From the NCBI GenBank assembly GCA_035610365.1, contig CM069432.1:12772001-12836000 (forward strand): DNA of 64,000 nt, written 5' to 3'. Positions 11,046 to 22,107 of the stretch are shown here, piece by piece (the first letter of the stretch is position 1; every line of letters starts with the position of its first letter). The notes beneath the pieces were generated by a model, which saw nothing but the letters and a program-made list of their open reading frames with translations, made no database searches and was not told where the DNA came from. The translations under genes were made by a program, and so were the position numbers. The DNA is from Aquatica leii. Lineage: Eukaryota; Arthropoda; Insecta; Coleoptera; Lampyridae.

Positions 11046-12980
11046 TATTTTTTTGTTACCGCGTTGTAATAAATAAAAACAGTTTTTAAGTAAGTAAATT
11101 AAAATCCAGTAATATCCATTTTACGCGTAATTTAAAATTTAAGTTGTGTTACGATTTTAAATATTTATTTAAATTCTCGTGTTTGTGTTTGGCTTGTCAA
11201 TACAATTGCTTATTAATTCTATTTACGTAGACGTTATTATCACAGTACATTTAATAAATTTATTGATGATACATACAAGATTTATATTTAGAATTACTGG
11301 AAATGTATAATAAAATTAAACGATTGGTAAACACTAATAAGTATTGAATTGATTTATAATGCAAAAACTTAGAGTTTGGTGTGATAAACGTTTTATTAGT
11401 ATTTGGATGAAAACTTTTTTATTCGTACAGTTTTTACCATACAGGGTTGCTCATGGTTGTGTTGTACAATATGTTGCACCACTTGAGATTTTACTGTTAA
11501 AATAATCGGTTTATTACTTAAACACAGCAGAAAATTCTGAACCACAGCTTAATAGCGAAGGCGTCTACGGCCGGAATTCTTAGTTAGATTTCCGGTGCTT
11601 TTTGGAGTTCTTTGATTTCGTCTTAATGAAGCCTCTTACGAAATTGGACGAAACGTTAACAACTTCGGTTACAACATTAACACGGTTGAAACCCGGAAGA
11701 TGTTCTTATTTTATGTAAGCGGTTACAAAAAGCTTTTATTTTTTATTTCGTAGTTTCTATGTTTAAAAATATATAAAACATAGTTTATAAACAATTCTTA
11801 CGACGATTTTCTGGTAACTTTAAAAGTGACGACTAACTCAGTTGATTCGATGATTGAATCGTGAGTTTCGTGGTGGTTATCAAAACAGTTTAAAAAAGGC
11901 GCTAAAAGGAGAAATGAATGGATAGACACCGTTTAGGTCTATCCCGAGCCGTAAGAGTATAAAAAACAACACATAAATAGTAAAGAAGAACGAAGTATTT
12001 TTACATGAATGCCAAATCGTAGGTGCACTTGACATACAAAATATGAAGTATAAATAAAGGGAATTTGTTGCCCTAAACTTTTACATTCCGACAACAAAAA
12101 GAAACAATGTGTACATTTTAATCCAAAATTGCAATTCTCAATAAAGTCAAGAACCACAAAACACCGTCTAATCTCATCTTACACACAAAACAAAACTTGT
12201 TAGTTAATTGTGATAACGACCGGGTATGTGCGTACAGCCGGAGGTACAACCGACCAAACAAAGTAACAAGAAACTAAAAATATGAAGTACAATACGTACA
12301 CTGTACAGTTGCTTACAGTTACTTTTCCTCCAAAGTACGTTGCTAGCTAAGCAATCTTCGCAGTATTCTCTAAAATTTTCTGAAAGAGAATTAACCGTAC
12401 ATATGCTGTTATCACAAACACAATCCACACATCATACAATTTCTAAAAACAATCGAATGCGCCGAGTTTCCCATAAATTGGATATAAAATTTCTAAAAGC
12501 AATCGAAGGTGTCGATACCGATTAATTATGGTGCCGTGACGTCAGGGTTGTTTGTTGGCTCTACTATTAAAAGGGTTGTTTTAGTGGCGCGATTTTATAG
12601 CTATCAAATTTTAATTTGTATAAGATAGAACGCCTGTATAAAAATTAATAAAATAATTTCAAAATTTCTAGAAATAAAGTAATATTTTTACATTTTAAAT
12701 TCAACTTTGAGGGCATATAACTTTTTAGGATTGCATTTTGTGATATAATATTAAGTAAAAAAAAAATCTACATTTGATTCTGGGAACTACTGTAGAAAGT
12801 TTGTGATTTTTAGGGACACCTTGTATAAGTACTATATCACAAATAATCGTAGCTATATAACATATACATATCTGCAAACCTCAGTTTTGCTCCGTCTGGT
12901 CTTACAGTTACCATACACTATGTAATCAAAGATTTTTCATACTTGTCATTGTAGTGTATTGGTTATTATTAACTCGTTAT
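11046..12980. other. Region without recognised genes
   Basis: Mostly AT-rich. Small ORFs at 11939-12157 and 12204-12428 (minus) and 12340-12525 (plus) show no domain or conserved motif. TGGTGCCGTGAC at about 12530 resembles an LTR-element primer-binding site, but no LTR pair could be found. Near 12810-12833 there is GGGACACCTTGTATAAG, a variant of the ACCCTGTATA end seen in other insect repeats in this window. TACAGGG also occurs at about 11440. Confidence 0.4.
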
Positions 12981-13671
12981 CTTATATATATAAAAATGTT
13001 ATCTTGGTTTGTGTACGCTTCAAAAACTCTAAAGTTCTGCACCGATTGAGTTGAAATTTTAACATGATATAAAATCCGCATCAAGGATTGTTTTTATATA
13101 TTTTTTGCATCAGTCACATATCTGCGACCGCGAGAAAATAATTTTTTTTAACGATCAGCTGTTTACCAGTGACCGCGCCATCTGCCATAAGCTAGGAAAA
13201 CACTCGCTGACAACCGAAATAATAATGACGCAGTCACATGAGAAACAATTTCGTTCCCAATTACATTGTTTATTTACAAAAAAATTTGCATCTGATTCTG
13301 ATTATTATACAATCTGAATTAAATATTCACTTAAATCAAGAATTTTTAATAGTGTTGTGATCGAACTGCGCCTTTCAACAAATCGTAAGTAGAGGTTATA
13401 TTTTATATCAAAAATTGACAGTAAAAATATTAATAACTGACAGGTAAAATAAAAGGACTTATTATAATTTAAGTGGATTTCTAACAGAAGTGAGTGGTTA
13501 TATCTTTTTTATTACATCTAACACATGGACATAATTATATTATTTATTTTGGATTAACCTCACTTTTAATGTATATAAATATAATTACATTAAAACTAGC
13601 AATTATTAATTAATACGAATGTCAACCATTCAATCACAATGTGCCACTGCGAAGCGTGGCAGGGTACAGCT
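12981..13671 (+). mobile_element. Non-autonomous Helentron-like unit, copy A
   Basis: The unit starts with TATATATATAAAAATGTTAT followed by TTGGTTTGTGTACGCTTC and ends with GCCACTGCGAAGCGTGGCAG then GGTACAGCTA. The terminal GCCAC...GTGGC forms a short hairpin close to the 3' end, and the GGTACAGCTAGT-type end is familiar from Helentron-associated (HINE) repeats. There is no open reading frame beyond a short one at 13105-13317, so a partner element would have to supply the Rep/helicase. It is followed immediately by copy B in the same orientation. Confidence 0.72.
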
Positions 13672-14362
13672 ATATATATATATATATAAATGTTATGTTG
13701 GTTTGTGTACGCTTCAAAAACTCAAAAAGTTCTGCACCGATTAAGTTGAAATTTTAACATGATATAAAATCCGCATCAAGGATTGTTTTTATCTATTTTT
13801 TGCATCAGTCACATATCTGCGACTGCGAGAAAAGTTTTTTTAACAATCAACTGTGTACCAGTGACCGCGCCATCTGCCATAAGCGATGAAAATACTCGCT
13901 GACAACCGCAATAATAATGACGCAGTCACATGAGAAACAATTTCGTTCCCAATAACATTGTTTATTTACAAAAAAATTTGCATCTGATTCTGATTATTAT
14001 ACAATCTGAATTAAATATTTACTTAAATCAAGAATTTTTGGTGTGATAGTGTTGTGATCGAACTGCGCCTTTCACCAAATCGTAAGTAGAGGTTATATTT
14101 TATATCCAAGATGGACAGTAAAAATATTATTAACTGACAGGTAAAATAAAAGAACTTATTATAATTCAAGTGAATTTCTAACAGAAGTGAGTGGTTATAT
14201 CTTTTTTATTACATCTAACACGTGTACGTAATTATATTATTTAGTAATTATATTATTTATTTTGGATTAACCTCACTTTTAATGTATATAAATATAATTA
14301 CATTAAATGTCAACCATTCAATCACAATGTGCCACTGCGAAGCGTGGCAGGGTACAGCTAGT
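13672..14362 (+). mobile_element. Non-autonomous Helentron-like unit, copy B
   Basis: This is a near-identical direct repeat of 12981-13671, with the same start (TATATATATAAATGTTATG), internal text and terminal hairpin, ending GGTACAGCTAGT at about 14362. A few substitutions and a small local duplication near 14230-14260 distinguish it from copy A. Head-to-tail tandem copies are a known feature of rolling-circle transposons. Confidence 0.72.
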
Positions 14363-15329
14363 TTATTATAAAGGTTTGATAATATTATTATCGGTGTGTT
14401 TTTAAACGAATTATAATTGATGTATTATTGACATTTACCGCTAGGGAATAGAACAGTCCCGCGCCGTACATAAGGGCAAAGTCGTGTGGTGCACGACGAC
14501 CTCAAGCCTCAAAACTCAAAAAAAAAGCAACAAACAAAACAAAACAAAATTTATAATAATAAAAAACCAGTAAGGAATTACTACCTATTACATTGTTTTT
14601 TATTTGTTTATTTTTACTCTTGGAGACGAGAGAACCGAATTACTTCTCGAAAATAATGTATATAATATATTATTATATAATATAATACGTAATACATAAC
14701 ATGATAACATGAACTGTGTGAACTCTGAAAAAATCTGATTTTATTCATATTTGAACTTGAAATTTGGCTTGCAACGAGCCAACGAGCGAACAAGCGTTTT
14801 TTTCCGGTCTGAGCTTGCAATGTACGAAACTTTATATATTTAAGCGTTGCATCGGTCGCGATTTCATCTGTTGCCTGATGCCCGATCCATAATTAACTTA
14901 GCAAAGTGAAAAGGTGCATGGGGTAAAAGATATCTGCTTTTGAAACTTTAGTTTTTTGTAGTTTTACAGACTTTATAGTGATGTGTTGTGAATTAAGGTG
15001 AGTTCATCTAAAATTTATTTATTATTTTAGATTTATTAAAACATTGAATGCCAAAAACTGCATTTTAAAAATCCTTTTATATTTGATTACATAAACATCA
15101 TTGTTAATTGAAGTAAATTCAAACAGAATAATTGATAAGCACTAATATTATTATTTATAAAAATTTATAAATTTTGAAATAACTTGAAATAAGTAATGTT
15201 GAGAAAATACTTTCGAGTTTGAGTTTGAGACGTAAAAACATTTTCATTTTTCATGAATAATTTGTCAATTTGTTTCCTTACGCATTAATTTCTTTAGAAG
15301 AAGAAATTGTCTGGATACCACAATTTGCT

Positions 15330-16866
15330 GAATAAAAGAAAAAGATAGGAAGAACTTGAAAACCATGTCAAAATTACGCATTTTTTTTCAAAACCTGAGT
15401 ATACTTTGCCAAATGTTAATAACATCAATAATACAGCTGAATCCTAATATTCTGAACCTGTACTTGAAACAAGTATCAGCAGCAGACGACAAACTGCTCT
15501 TCTAGAAAGCAATCCATCAACATCTTCAAGTTCCGCTGATACTGAGAAATCAACACCTTCAAAAATTACCAGAACGGAAAGTATGAGTCAACTTTCGAAC
15601 GATGCTGCACTATGGCCAAAGAAATAACGTCCTAATAATATAAAAGAATTAGTAGAACGTGACCCTGCTCATTATTAAAACAAAAAGGATATTTATCCGA
15701 GAGATAGTTCGGGGTCGGAGCGTAAGTTTTTAAATAGTTACTTCTTTAGAAATTTACCGAACCTAGAAAAAAATGTGCGTTTTTGGTTGTTGTATTCCGA
15801 AACAAAAAATTCACTTTACTGCTTCTGTTGCAAAATTTTTATTGACAGCGATTTGAAATCTGTTCGCCTTAGTGATGAATCTGGTTACAATGACTGGCAG
15901 CATTTAAGTGAACATTTAAACATTCATAAAAAGACCAAGTTACATATCAAAAATGTTCTAAAATTACTAGATTTTTCTAACCGTTTTAATAAAAATGAAA
16001 TAATTGGTTCTGAAATTCAAAATGTAATAAACAGAGAAACTAAATACTGGCAAGCTGTTACAGAAAGAATTTTTACGTGATTCAATTTTTAAGTCAGCAA
16101 AATTTTTCTTTTCGTGGTAGTAGTAATAAGTAGTTTGAGAAAAACAATGGTAACTTTCTAAAATGCATAGAAATAATGATTTCCAAATTCGACCCGATTA
16201 TGTCAGAACATACAAAACGCTCTCAAATAAAAGATCAGAAAAACTATCTCGAGGACAAAATACAAAATGAAGTAATCAACTTGATCGGTGAAAATTTCAA
16301 ATCCATAATTTTAGAACTAACTAAAAAGGCAAAATATTATTCCATATTATTAGACTGCCCTCCTAACTCTAGTCACCTAGAACAAATTTCAGTTTGTATA
16401 AGATTTGTTAATTTAAAGAGAACAGGAATTAGTATAGAGTAACATTTTTTATCATTTTGTACTATAGATGATGTGTCGGGTGAGGGCTTGACAAAATTTC
16501 TTTTGTTAGCGTTAGAGAAGGACGGCTTAAATATCAACAATTTGCGGGGTCAGGGTTACAACAATGGGGCAAATATGCGTGGTAGGCATAATGGTCTACA
16601 AAAAAAAATTTTGCATTTTAATCCGCGAGCTTTCTTTGTTTCTTGTTGCAATCATACCCCAAATTTAGTTGTCAATGATGCGGCAAAATCGAATACTTTG
16701 AACATCAAATTTTTTTCTTTAATTCAAGAACTGTTTGTATTTTTTTGAGCGTCTACTAAACGCTAGTCAATTTTGAAATCTAATTTATCTAATGTAACGA
16801 ATTTAACTTTAAAACGTTTACCGGATACTCAATGGTCTAGTAGAATAGATGCAATAACTCTCTTAA
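15330..16866 (+). pseudogene. hAT transposase, N-terminal and central part
   Basis: Degraded ZMYM1/DUF4371-type transposase. A zinc-finger-like entry domain is visible (RFWLLYSETKNSLYCFCCKIF ... WQHLSEHLNIHKKTKLH). The DDE core follows with AKYYSILLDCPPNSSHLEQI (first catalytic Asp region) and RGQGYNNGANMRGRHNGLQK, in which the family usually has GYDNGANM, so this Asp is Asn. CCNHTPNLVVNDAAKS comes next and the part ends at LPDTQWSSRIDAI. Several stops and frame changes separate the pieces (15775-16080, 16176-16442, 16473-16748, 16773 on). At 16867 the gene is cut by the R2-like element. A functional transposase would excise and reinsert the hAT element. Confidence 0.82.
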
Positions 16867-16867
16867 G
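16857..16867 (+). other. 28S-like R2 target sequence at the insertion junction
   Basis: ACTCTCTTAAG lies exactly where hAT transposase homology stops and R2-like sequence starts. The insect 28S rRNA R2 target reads ATGACTCTCTTAAGG before the insertion point; here the text is ATAACTCTCTTAAGT, 13 of 15 identical. It encodes part of the hAT frame just after SSRIDAI, in the position where related transposases have a PLR-type segment, so it is probably native hAT sequence. A second CTTAAGG occurs at 16881-16887. Confidence 0.7.
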
Positions 16868-17100
16868 TAACGACCCATCACTTAAGGTTCACAGGGCCAT
16901 CTTCCTTGTGGACTCGAACCATAGGTCCGGTATGTGCATACCACCTGGGAGTCGGGGACTCTCCGATGGAGGAGGGAAGCCAAAGTGGTTCAAGGGGAAG
17001 AGATACCAGCCTAGTCAGCTGGTATCCGAGTTTTAAATAGGCTACTAGTCAGGGTGACAGAACCTCGGACCCCGTACGGCAAGCTCCCACCGTACGGGCA
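16868..17100 (+). other. R2-like 5' UTR
   Basis: GC-rich leader before the ATG at 17101. It contains a perfect hairpin GGTATGTGCATACC at about 16929-16942 and a candidate GGAC/GTCC stem just before it. R2 elements commonly encode a self-cleaving HDV-like ribozyme at this position. I could not confirm the full nested pseudoknot by hand. Confidence 0.5.
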
Positions 17101-17565
17101 ATGACCAGGGGAGCGAATGTTGACGAACCTGGCCCGTCCACGGACACGATTTCAATAAAGTTTCCATACAGACCGACGCCCTGTAAGTTATGTCTCCATG
17201 CAGGGCGGGGAACTTTCCAAGCGCTTAAGGTGGAAGACGAAGTCAGGCACTGCGAACGGTATCATAGCGGTATACTCGTTCGATACGAATGCACCCAGTG
17301 CACAGCCGTCTTCCCCGGACTCCACAATATAAGGTGCCATCTAGCTAAATGCAAGGCACCATCTACGACGCAGGTAAATCAGCCCAACACAGACCAGGAA
17401 GTGAGATGCAGCTCCTGTGGGCGTGCGTTTAAAAGCCAAGCGGGTGTGAATACGCATTTCTGGAGGGCACACCGCGCGGAAGCTAATGCAAAGAGGACTG
17501 CGGCCGCTGAACAAACAAGCAAAAAGAGCGAGATTCAGATTAGGGGGAATCTGCGTTCTCAGTAG
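17101..17565 (+). pseudogene. R2-like ORF, N-terminal zinc-finger part
   Basis: Starts at an ATG (MTRGANVDEPGPST). Three zinc-finger-like motifs follow: PCKLCLHAG...RHCERYH (residues about 28-58), YECTQCTAVFPGLHNIRCHL.KC (about 62-84, CCHC type) and VRCSSCGRAFKSQAGVNTHF...H (about 101-127, CCHH type). In R2 proteins these bind DNA around the 28S insertion site. The frame ends at a TAG (17563-17565), but coding potential continues in another frame from about 17556 (FSVEEIQQMLDLEVQWYG), so a single frameshift occurred near 17541-17556 in a G-rich run. Confidence 0.85.
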
Positions 17566-18690
17566 AGGAAATCCAGCAGATGCTGGACCTCGAAGTTCAG
17601 TGGTACGGCGACAAAAATGTCGCAAGGAGTATGAAGGGAGTTCTCCTGCACAAAGATATTAAGCAGTTGCGAGATAAAAGGGCCGAACCACGATATCAAT
17701 TAATACGCGACGAATATCTCGCGACTCACCTGCACAAAGCGCAAGATGAGGAGCAAGAGGCCCAGGGTCCTGGAGTTGAAGTGTTGGCCAACACAGAAAC
17801 ACAGGATCCTTCCGAGAGCTGTCCCAACTCAGAGAACCAAACCCCCCAAGCTCCAGATACTACCGAGGAGGTCCCGGTACAGGAGCAAACAACCGACTCT
17901 ACCGCTTTCGACCAGGAATTGGCAGCCTGGCGACTGGGAACAATAGACGCAGTCCTCATCTTGCTGCTAATGGACGCCCTCAAGAGGCTAGGTGAGTCAA
18001 ACCAAAAGATTTCCCAGACTCTAGTAGATTCGATCTACGACCTAGTTTCTGCCCATCTTTCGTTGTTTGCGAAAGATGTGATTGGAGAGGGGAAGCGTCG
18101 TCCGAAAAAGCGTTCGGTGCGTAGTGCTCGTCGGCAGTTTCTGTACGCACGTACCCAGGACCTATACAAGAAAAATCCAGGCCTGGTAGCCAAATACGTC
18201 CGCAACCGCGTAGACTGGCTTGATGACGTTGAGGTCGACAAGCTAAGGTCTGCGGACGTCCGGGAATTGTACACTAGTCTATGGGGAACAAAGCCGACAG
18301 TACAATTACCCGAGGATCTGTACAGGGGCGTAGAAGAACCAAAGGCAGTGGCTGAGGTTCTCCCCCCTATTACGGTGACTGAGATTAATGAACGGATTAA
18401 GCGACTCAAACAGTCTACAGGCACAGGACCAGACGGTGTGAAGGTGGCTCACATCCGCTCTCCGGCACGCCAAGAAGTCCTCCGTCTCCTGTTCAACTTC
18501 ATCATGTTGGCAGGCAGACAACCTGGGGCATGGAGGATGAACCGAACAGTGCTCATTCCAAAGGAAGGTAAAGACGGTAAGTTTGTCGAGAACTACCGAC
18601 CACAGACCATTTCCTCTATTATCAGCGGTCTATTCTGGGGAATTATCGACCAGAAAATAAGAAAGCACTGCGGATTCACACCCCGTTCGT
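17556..18690 (+). pseudogene. R2-like ORF, Myb-like region and start of reverse transcriptase
   Basis: Continues the protein from the zinc fingers. Early on, EVQWYGDKNVARSMKGVLLH followed by KDIKQLRDKRAEPRY is placed like the Myb DNA-binding motif of R2/NeSL-type proteins (IKQLRDKR resembles its last helix). An acidic, Pro/Thr-rich linker follows (17750-17930). The RT begins at PPITVTEINERIKRLKQST with GTGPDGVKVAHI, AWRMNRTVLIPKEGK and ENYRPQTISSI. After about 18670 the frame goes out of register (CGFTPRSSPNRG...), while the +1 frame gives ESGCFNNVHIRNELLRHSK. A one-base frameshift therefore lies at about 18670-18695. Confidence 0.82.
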
Positions 18691-20569
18691 CTCCGAATCG
18701 GGGTGCTTCAATAACGTCCACATCCGCAATGAGTTGCTGCGTCACTCAAAGGCTACCCACACGAACCTGGTCGTAGTGCAGATCGACATATGCAAAGCCT
18801 TCGACACAGTCCCGCACACTTCCCTGGGACCTGCACTACGAAGAAAAGGTCTGCCAGAGCAGGTGATACGCCTGGTAGACGATGCATATGAGGATGTGGA
18901 GACGGTAATAGATTGCGACCAAAAAGTTTCGATAAAACTCCAACGCGGGGTCAAACAAGGAGACCCCTTATCACCCTTCCTATTTAATGCAGTTTTAGAA
19001 CCTTTACTGCAAGCGTTGGAAAGTCAACCCGGGTACCCTCTAGCGGAGGGTATGACGGTCGCCAGCCTTGCTTTTGCAGACGATTTAATACTAACTGCGG
19101 GCACAGTATCACAGGCAAAGGATAAGCTCAGGATTGCGGAGCAGTACCTACGGGGGCTAGGTATGACGATGTCGGCGCAAAAGGGCGCTTGCTTCATGAT
19201 AAATCCCTCAAAAGACTCTTGGCACTTGACTGATCCAGGGTTGACGATTGGCATGGGAGAGGCTGTTCCGTACACAGACGCGGGCAGTTGCCTCAAATAT
19301 CTGGGTGTGGATATATCTCCTTGGGGTGGAGTAACAATAGAGGGCCTGCCAGAACACCTGGCAGAAACGCTACGTAGAGTTAGAAGGTTAGCGTTAAAAC
19401 CACACCAGAAATTTGAACTTATCTCCCGATACCAAATCCCACACTACTTGTACCGTCTGGTCTTAGCAACCCCACCAGACGTGCTAGTTAGGAAACTAGA
19501 CCAAGAGCTACGAGTAGTGACAAGGCAAATATTCCACCTGCCGCAAAGTACCGCTAACGGGTTGCTATATTGCAGCAGGGTAGACGGGGGATTAGGTCTG
19601 CCGAAGTTAGAAACCATCGTCACTTCGGCAACCCGGAAATCAGGTCTAGCATTCGTGTCCAATGCAGACCCAGTTATGATAGCCATAGCAACGGGCTCAC
19701 GTTTGGTAAACCGTCTAGAACGTATAGCTCGAAGAGCGAGAATTAATTGGCTTTGTACTGGCAAACAGATCAATGAGTACAAGGCAAGAATGAAAAAGGA
19801 TGAGCTATCAAGATGGGCCAGCCTTCGCTCTCAAGGAAAGTCGGTCGCGGCGCTCACCGGCGATAAAATTGCTAATGCATGGCTTAAGATGCCTCATCTT
19901 CTTAAGCCATCGAGACAAATTACAGCCCTCAAAATGAGAGCGAACTCATGTGCCGACAGGGTGGCCTTGAGTCGTGCTGGGGCCCAAGGCGATGTTTCCT
20001 GCAGAAGATGTCGTGTTCAGACGGAGACACTGGCACACATCCTCGGTCATTGCACTTTTACGAAACCGAGCAGGATCCGCCCCCACAATGAGATTTGCGA
20101 CCTCATTGTGGAACGCGTAACAAAGCAGCAGCCTGTGGTAGCAGTGACGAGGAAACCCTCCATCAGGCTACCCTCGGGCAGGAATCTCAAACCGGACCTG
20201 GTGTTGCGAAACCAGGAAAGGGTCTTCGTGGTCGACGTGACTGTCCGCCATGAAGATAACGATTACCTCGCTCAGGGAAGACAGGATAAGATAGAAAAAT
20301 ATAACCAACTGCTACCTCTCCTCCAAGGTAATAATGAGGCCCTTGGGGAAGTCCTACCAATAGTGGTGGGAACAAGAGGAGCGATGCCCAAGGAGACGGT
20401 CCCAGCCCTGACGGCACTTGGCATAACCGACAGAAAGACGCTATTAACCGTGTCGTTAATGGCGCACCGTAGTTCCATCGAAATTTACCACCAATTCATG
20501 GACTACAACGCTCCTCTCCTCCCTGCGGGGAGACGGTTAGTGCGAAGGGATACTCGACACCCTCCCTAA
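18690..20569 (+). pseudogene. R2-like ORF, reverse transcriptase core and restriction-like endonuclease
   Basis: Long frame ending with a stop at 20567-20569. RT motifs are intact: VVVQIDICKAFDTVPH (first catalytic Asp), LQRGVKQGDPLSPFLFNAV, SLAFADDLILTAG (FADD catalytic pair, about residues 114-117 from 18734) and SCLKYLGVDISP. After the thumb there is a CCHC motif CRRCRVQTETLAHILGHC. The restriction-like PD-(D/E)XK endonuclease follows: RKPSIRLPSGRNLKPDLVL, then RVFVVDVTVRHED and a Lys in GRQDKIEKY. These residues nick the target and prime reverse transcription. Catalytic residues look intact, so damage is limited to the two upstream frameshifts. Confidence 0.9.
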
Positions 20570-21110
20570 CCAAAACCTACGAAGCAGCCCCTCTTATCAC
20601 TTATATGTATTTTTATCTATTTATTATGTTTGTCTTGGGACCTCGTATGCCCTATTGCTGCGGGGTCTCGGTTTGTCTTTTATGTTTGGTATTCGTACCA
20701 ATTTTATCTATTTATTAATTTATTTATTATTTTATTCTTCGACAACGCCGACTTCGTTCGGTCGAAATATTTTTAGCCAGTCAGATAAGAGGGTGCGAGT
20801 CGTAAGGCGACCATCGGGTCTGCCACGGCGGCGGGCCGATCGAGAGTCTAGTCGCCGGACTTTAGATCGGGGAGCAGCTTTCACGAAGCCTTTCCCGTCA
20901 GGATTATAACAGCCATCCTGCTAATTGCTCTTCTTATTTTTAATGAGACCCGTTCTAAGCTAATTTATTCCAACGCCCATATGCTCCTGCGGCAGCAAAG
21001 GGTTTCGCCCCCTGCGGGCGGAGTTTTGTAGGTCTATGTAGTAGGATTTAAAAGCGAGGTGAGGAGGGGATCGTCAAAGCCAGCCACCCCTCTACAATCA
21101 GGATAATCAG
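20570..21110 (+). other. R2-like 3' UTR
   Basis: Non-coding segment between the R2-like stop and resumption of hAT homology. It includes TTTATTTATTATTT-rich stretches (20715-20745) and a GC-rich potential hairpin around GCCCCCTGCGGGCGG (21008-21022). In R2 elements the 3' UTR RNA is bound by the protein to start target-primed reverse transcription. The last bases AATCAGGATAATCAGG look like a short repeated tail. Confidence 0.65.
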
Positions 21111-21992
21111 GAAATAAGCAAAGGAAACTTTGAAAATAACGTAAAAAATTTGGCTGCATTGTTGACCAAAAAATTGCAAAATTTTGAGTTTATTTGCATT
21201 CTTATATTGTGGTATAATATTTTAAGTAAAGTTAATATTGTCAGTAAAATTATTCAAAAACCGAACTTTAATGTTGCTCAGTGTTGTAATCATTTAAATA
21301 ATTTAATTATTTTTTTGAAAGCTTATTGCTCCGATAAAGGTTTTAATGATCTATTGATTGATGCTAAAGAAATAGCATCCAGCTTAGACATAGAACCTAA
21401 ATTCAAAAAACAAAGAGGTCTAAGACCGCGAAAAATTAAAAAAAAACATTTTGATTATGAATGTGACGATGAACCGATCCACGACGAAACTTTAAAGTTC
21501 AAAGTTGATTGTTTTTTTAATGCTCTAGATGTAATCATAACATCAGCGGATGAGAGATTCCAATTATATTCTTCTTATTGTAATAATTTCGCGTTTGTAT
21601 GGAATATTGATAAATTTAAAAATTATTCTGAAAACGAACAATTAGAATAAAAAAATTGAAAATTTAGTAAACGACAAGACTCGACATAACTACCGTCGAA
21701 CTTGTTAAAGAATTGCAATATTTACAAAATTTTAATGAAAAAGTTATTACGTTTCCAAAAAAAACTTCTTTTGGATTCTTTTCTTAATACGAGCATAATA
21801 CTTTGTATTTTATTAACATCTTTTTCAAAACTCAAAATAATAAAATATTATTTAAGATCGACCATGGAACAAAGCCGACTAAGTAATCTTGCTATCATTT
21901 CAATAGAAACGGACCATCTAAAAGAATTAGACACCGAAGATTTAATTAAACAATTTGCAAAAATTAAATCACGTAAAGCTCAATTCACTTAG
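21111..21992 (+). pseudogene. hAT transposase, C-terminal part after the R2-like insertion
   Basis: Homology resumes with EISKGNFENNVKNLAALLTK and FEFICILILWYNIL, the region that follows the interrupted core in ZMYM1-type hAT transposases, then GLRPRKIKKKHFDYECDDEP. The frame is open to 21650. The hAT C-terminal dimerisation region continues brokenly through 21700-21992, with LRSTMEQSRLSNLAIISIET and HLKELDTEDLIKQFAKIKSR. The same C-terminal text occurs in reverse at 9816-9990. Between the last upstream residues and this point some 15 codons of the family appear to be missing, so the R2 insertion may have deleted a short target segment. Confidence 0.8.
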
Positions 21993-22107
21993 CTAAAATA
22001 TTAATAACAATACCTAATACCTAGCTATTAACCTTTAAAAGGTGACATGTTGCATTATTAAAATAATATACTGTTTTGTTTTTATTTTTCGATCAGTTTT
22101 GTCCTGT

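Larger units (their letters stand above)
16868..21110 (+). mobile_element. R2-clade non-LTR retrotransposon, nearly full length, inserted in hAT
   Basis: About 4.2 kb with a GC-rich composition unlike the flanks. It has a roughly 230-bp 5' UTR, one coding region (17101-20569) with N-terminal zinc fingers, reverse transcriptase, CCHC motif and restriction-like endonuclease, and a roughly 540-bp 3' UTR. This architecture defines R2-type elements, which normally insert in 28S rRNA genes by target-primed reverse transcription. Three N-terminal zinc fingers suggest an R2-A-like lineage. The 3' boundary is placed at about 21110, after a short AATCAGGAT/AATCAGGAA repeat, because hAT homology (EISKGNF...) resumes at 21111. 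Two frameshifts make the copy inactive as it stands. Confidence 0.85.
14454..22107 (+). mobile_element. hAT (ZMYM1-type) DNA transposon, interrupted by an R2-like element
   Basis: The left end is CAGTCCCGCGCCGTACATAAG, a hAT-type terminus; the 8 bp before it are GAATAGAA. The transposase reads through 15330-16866 and resumes at 21111-21992 after a 4.2-kb insertion. Homology with the reverse copy at 9331-11045 ends at about 22107, without a terminal repeat, so the 3' end is missing. A terminus of similar sequence (ATAAGGGC.AAGTCG) occurs in reverse at 36742-36818. The copy is non-functional because of stops, frameshifts and the insertion. Confidence 0.82.

Noticed and set aside
12520..12560. 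TGGTGCCGTGAC as an LTR primer-binding site
   Set aside because: No LTR borders, paired LTR or adjacent gag/pol were found; kept only as a note in the intergenic entry.
17341..20478. Many long antisense ORFs opposite the R2-like coding region (for example 19444-19782 minus)
   Set aside because: They are shadows of the GC-rich sense coding frame; their translations have no domain pattern.
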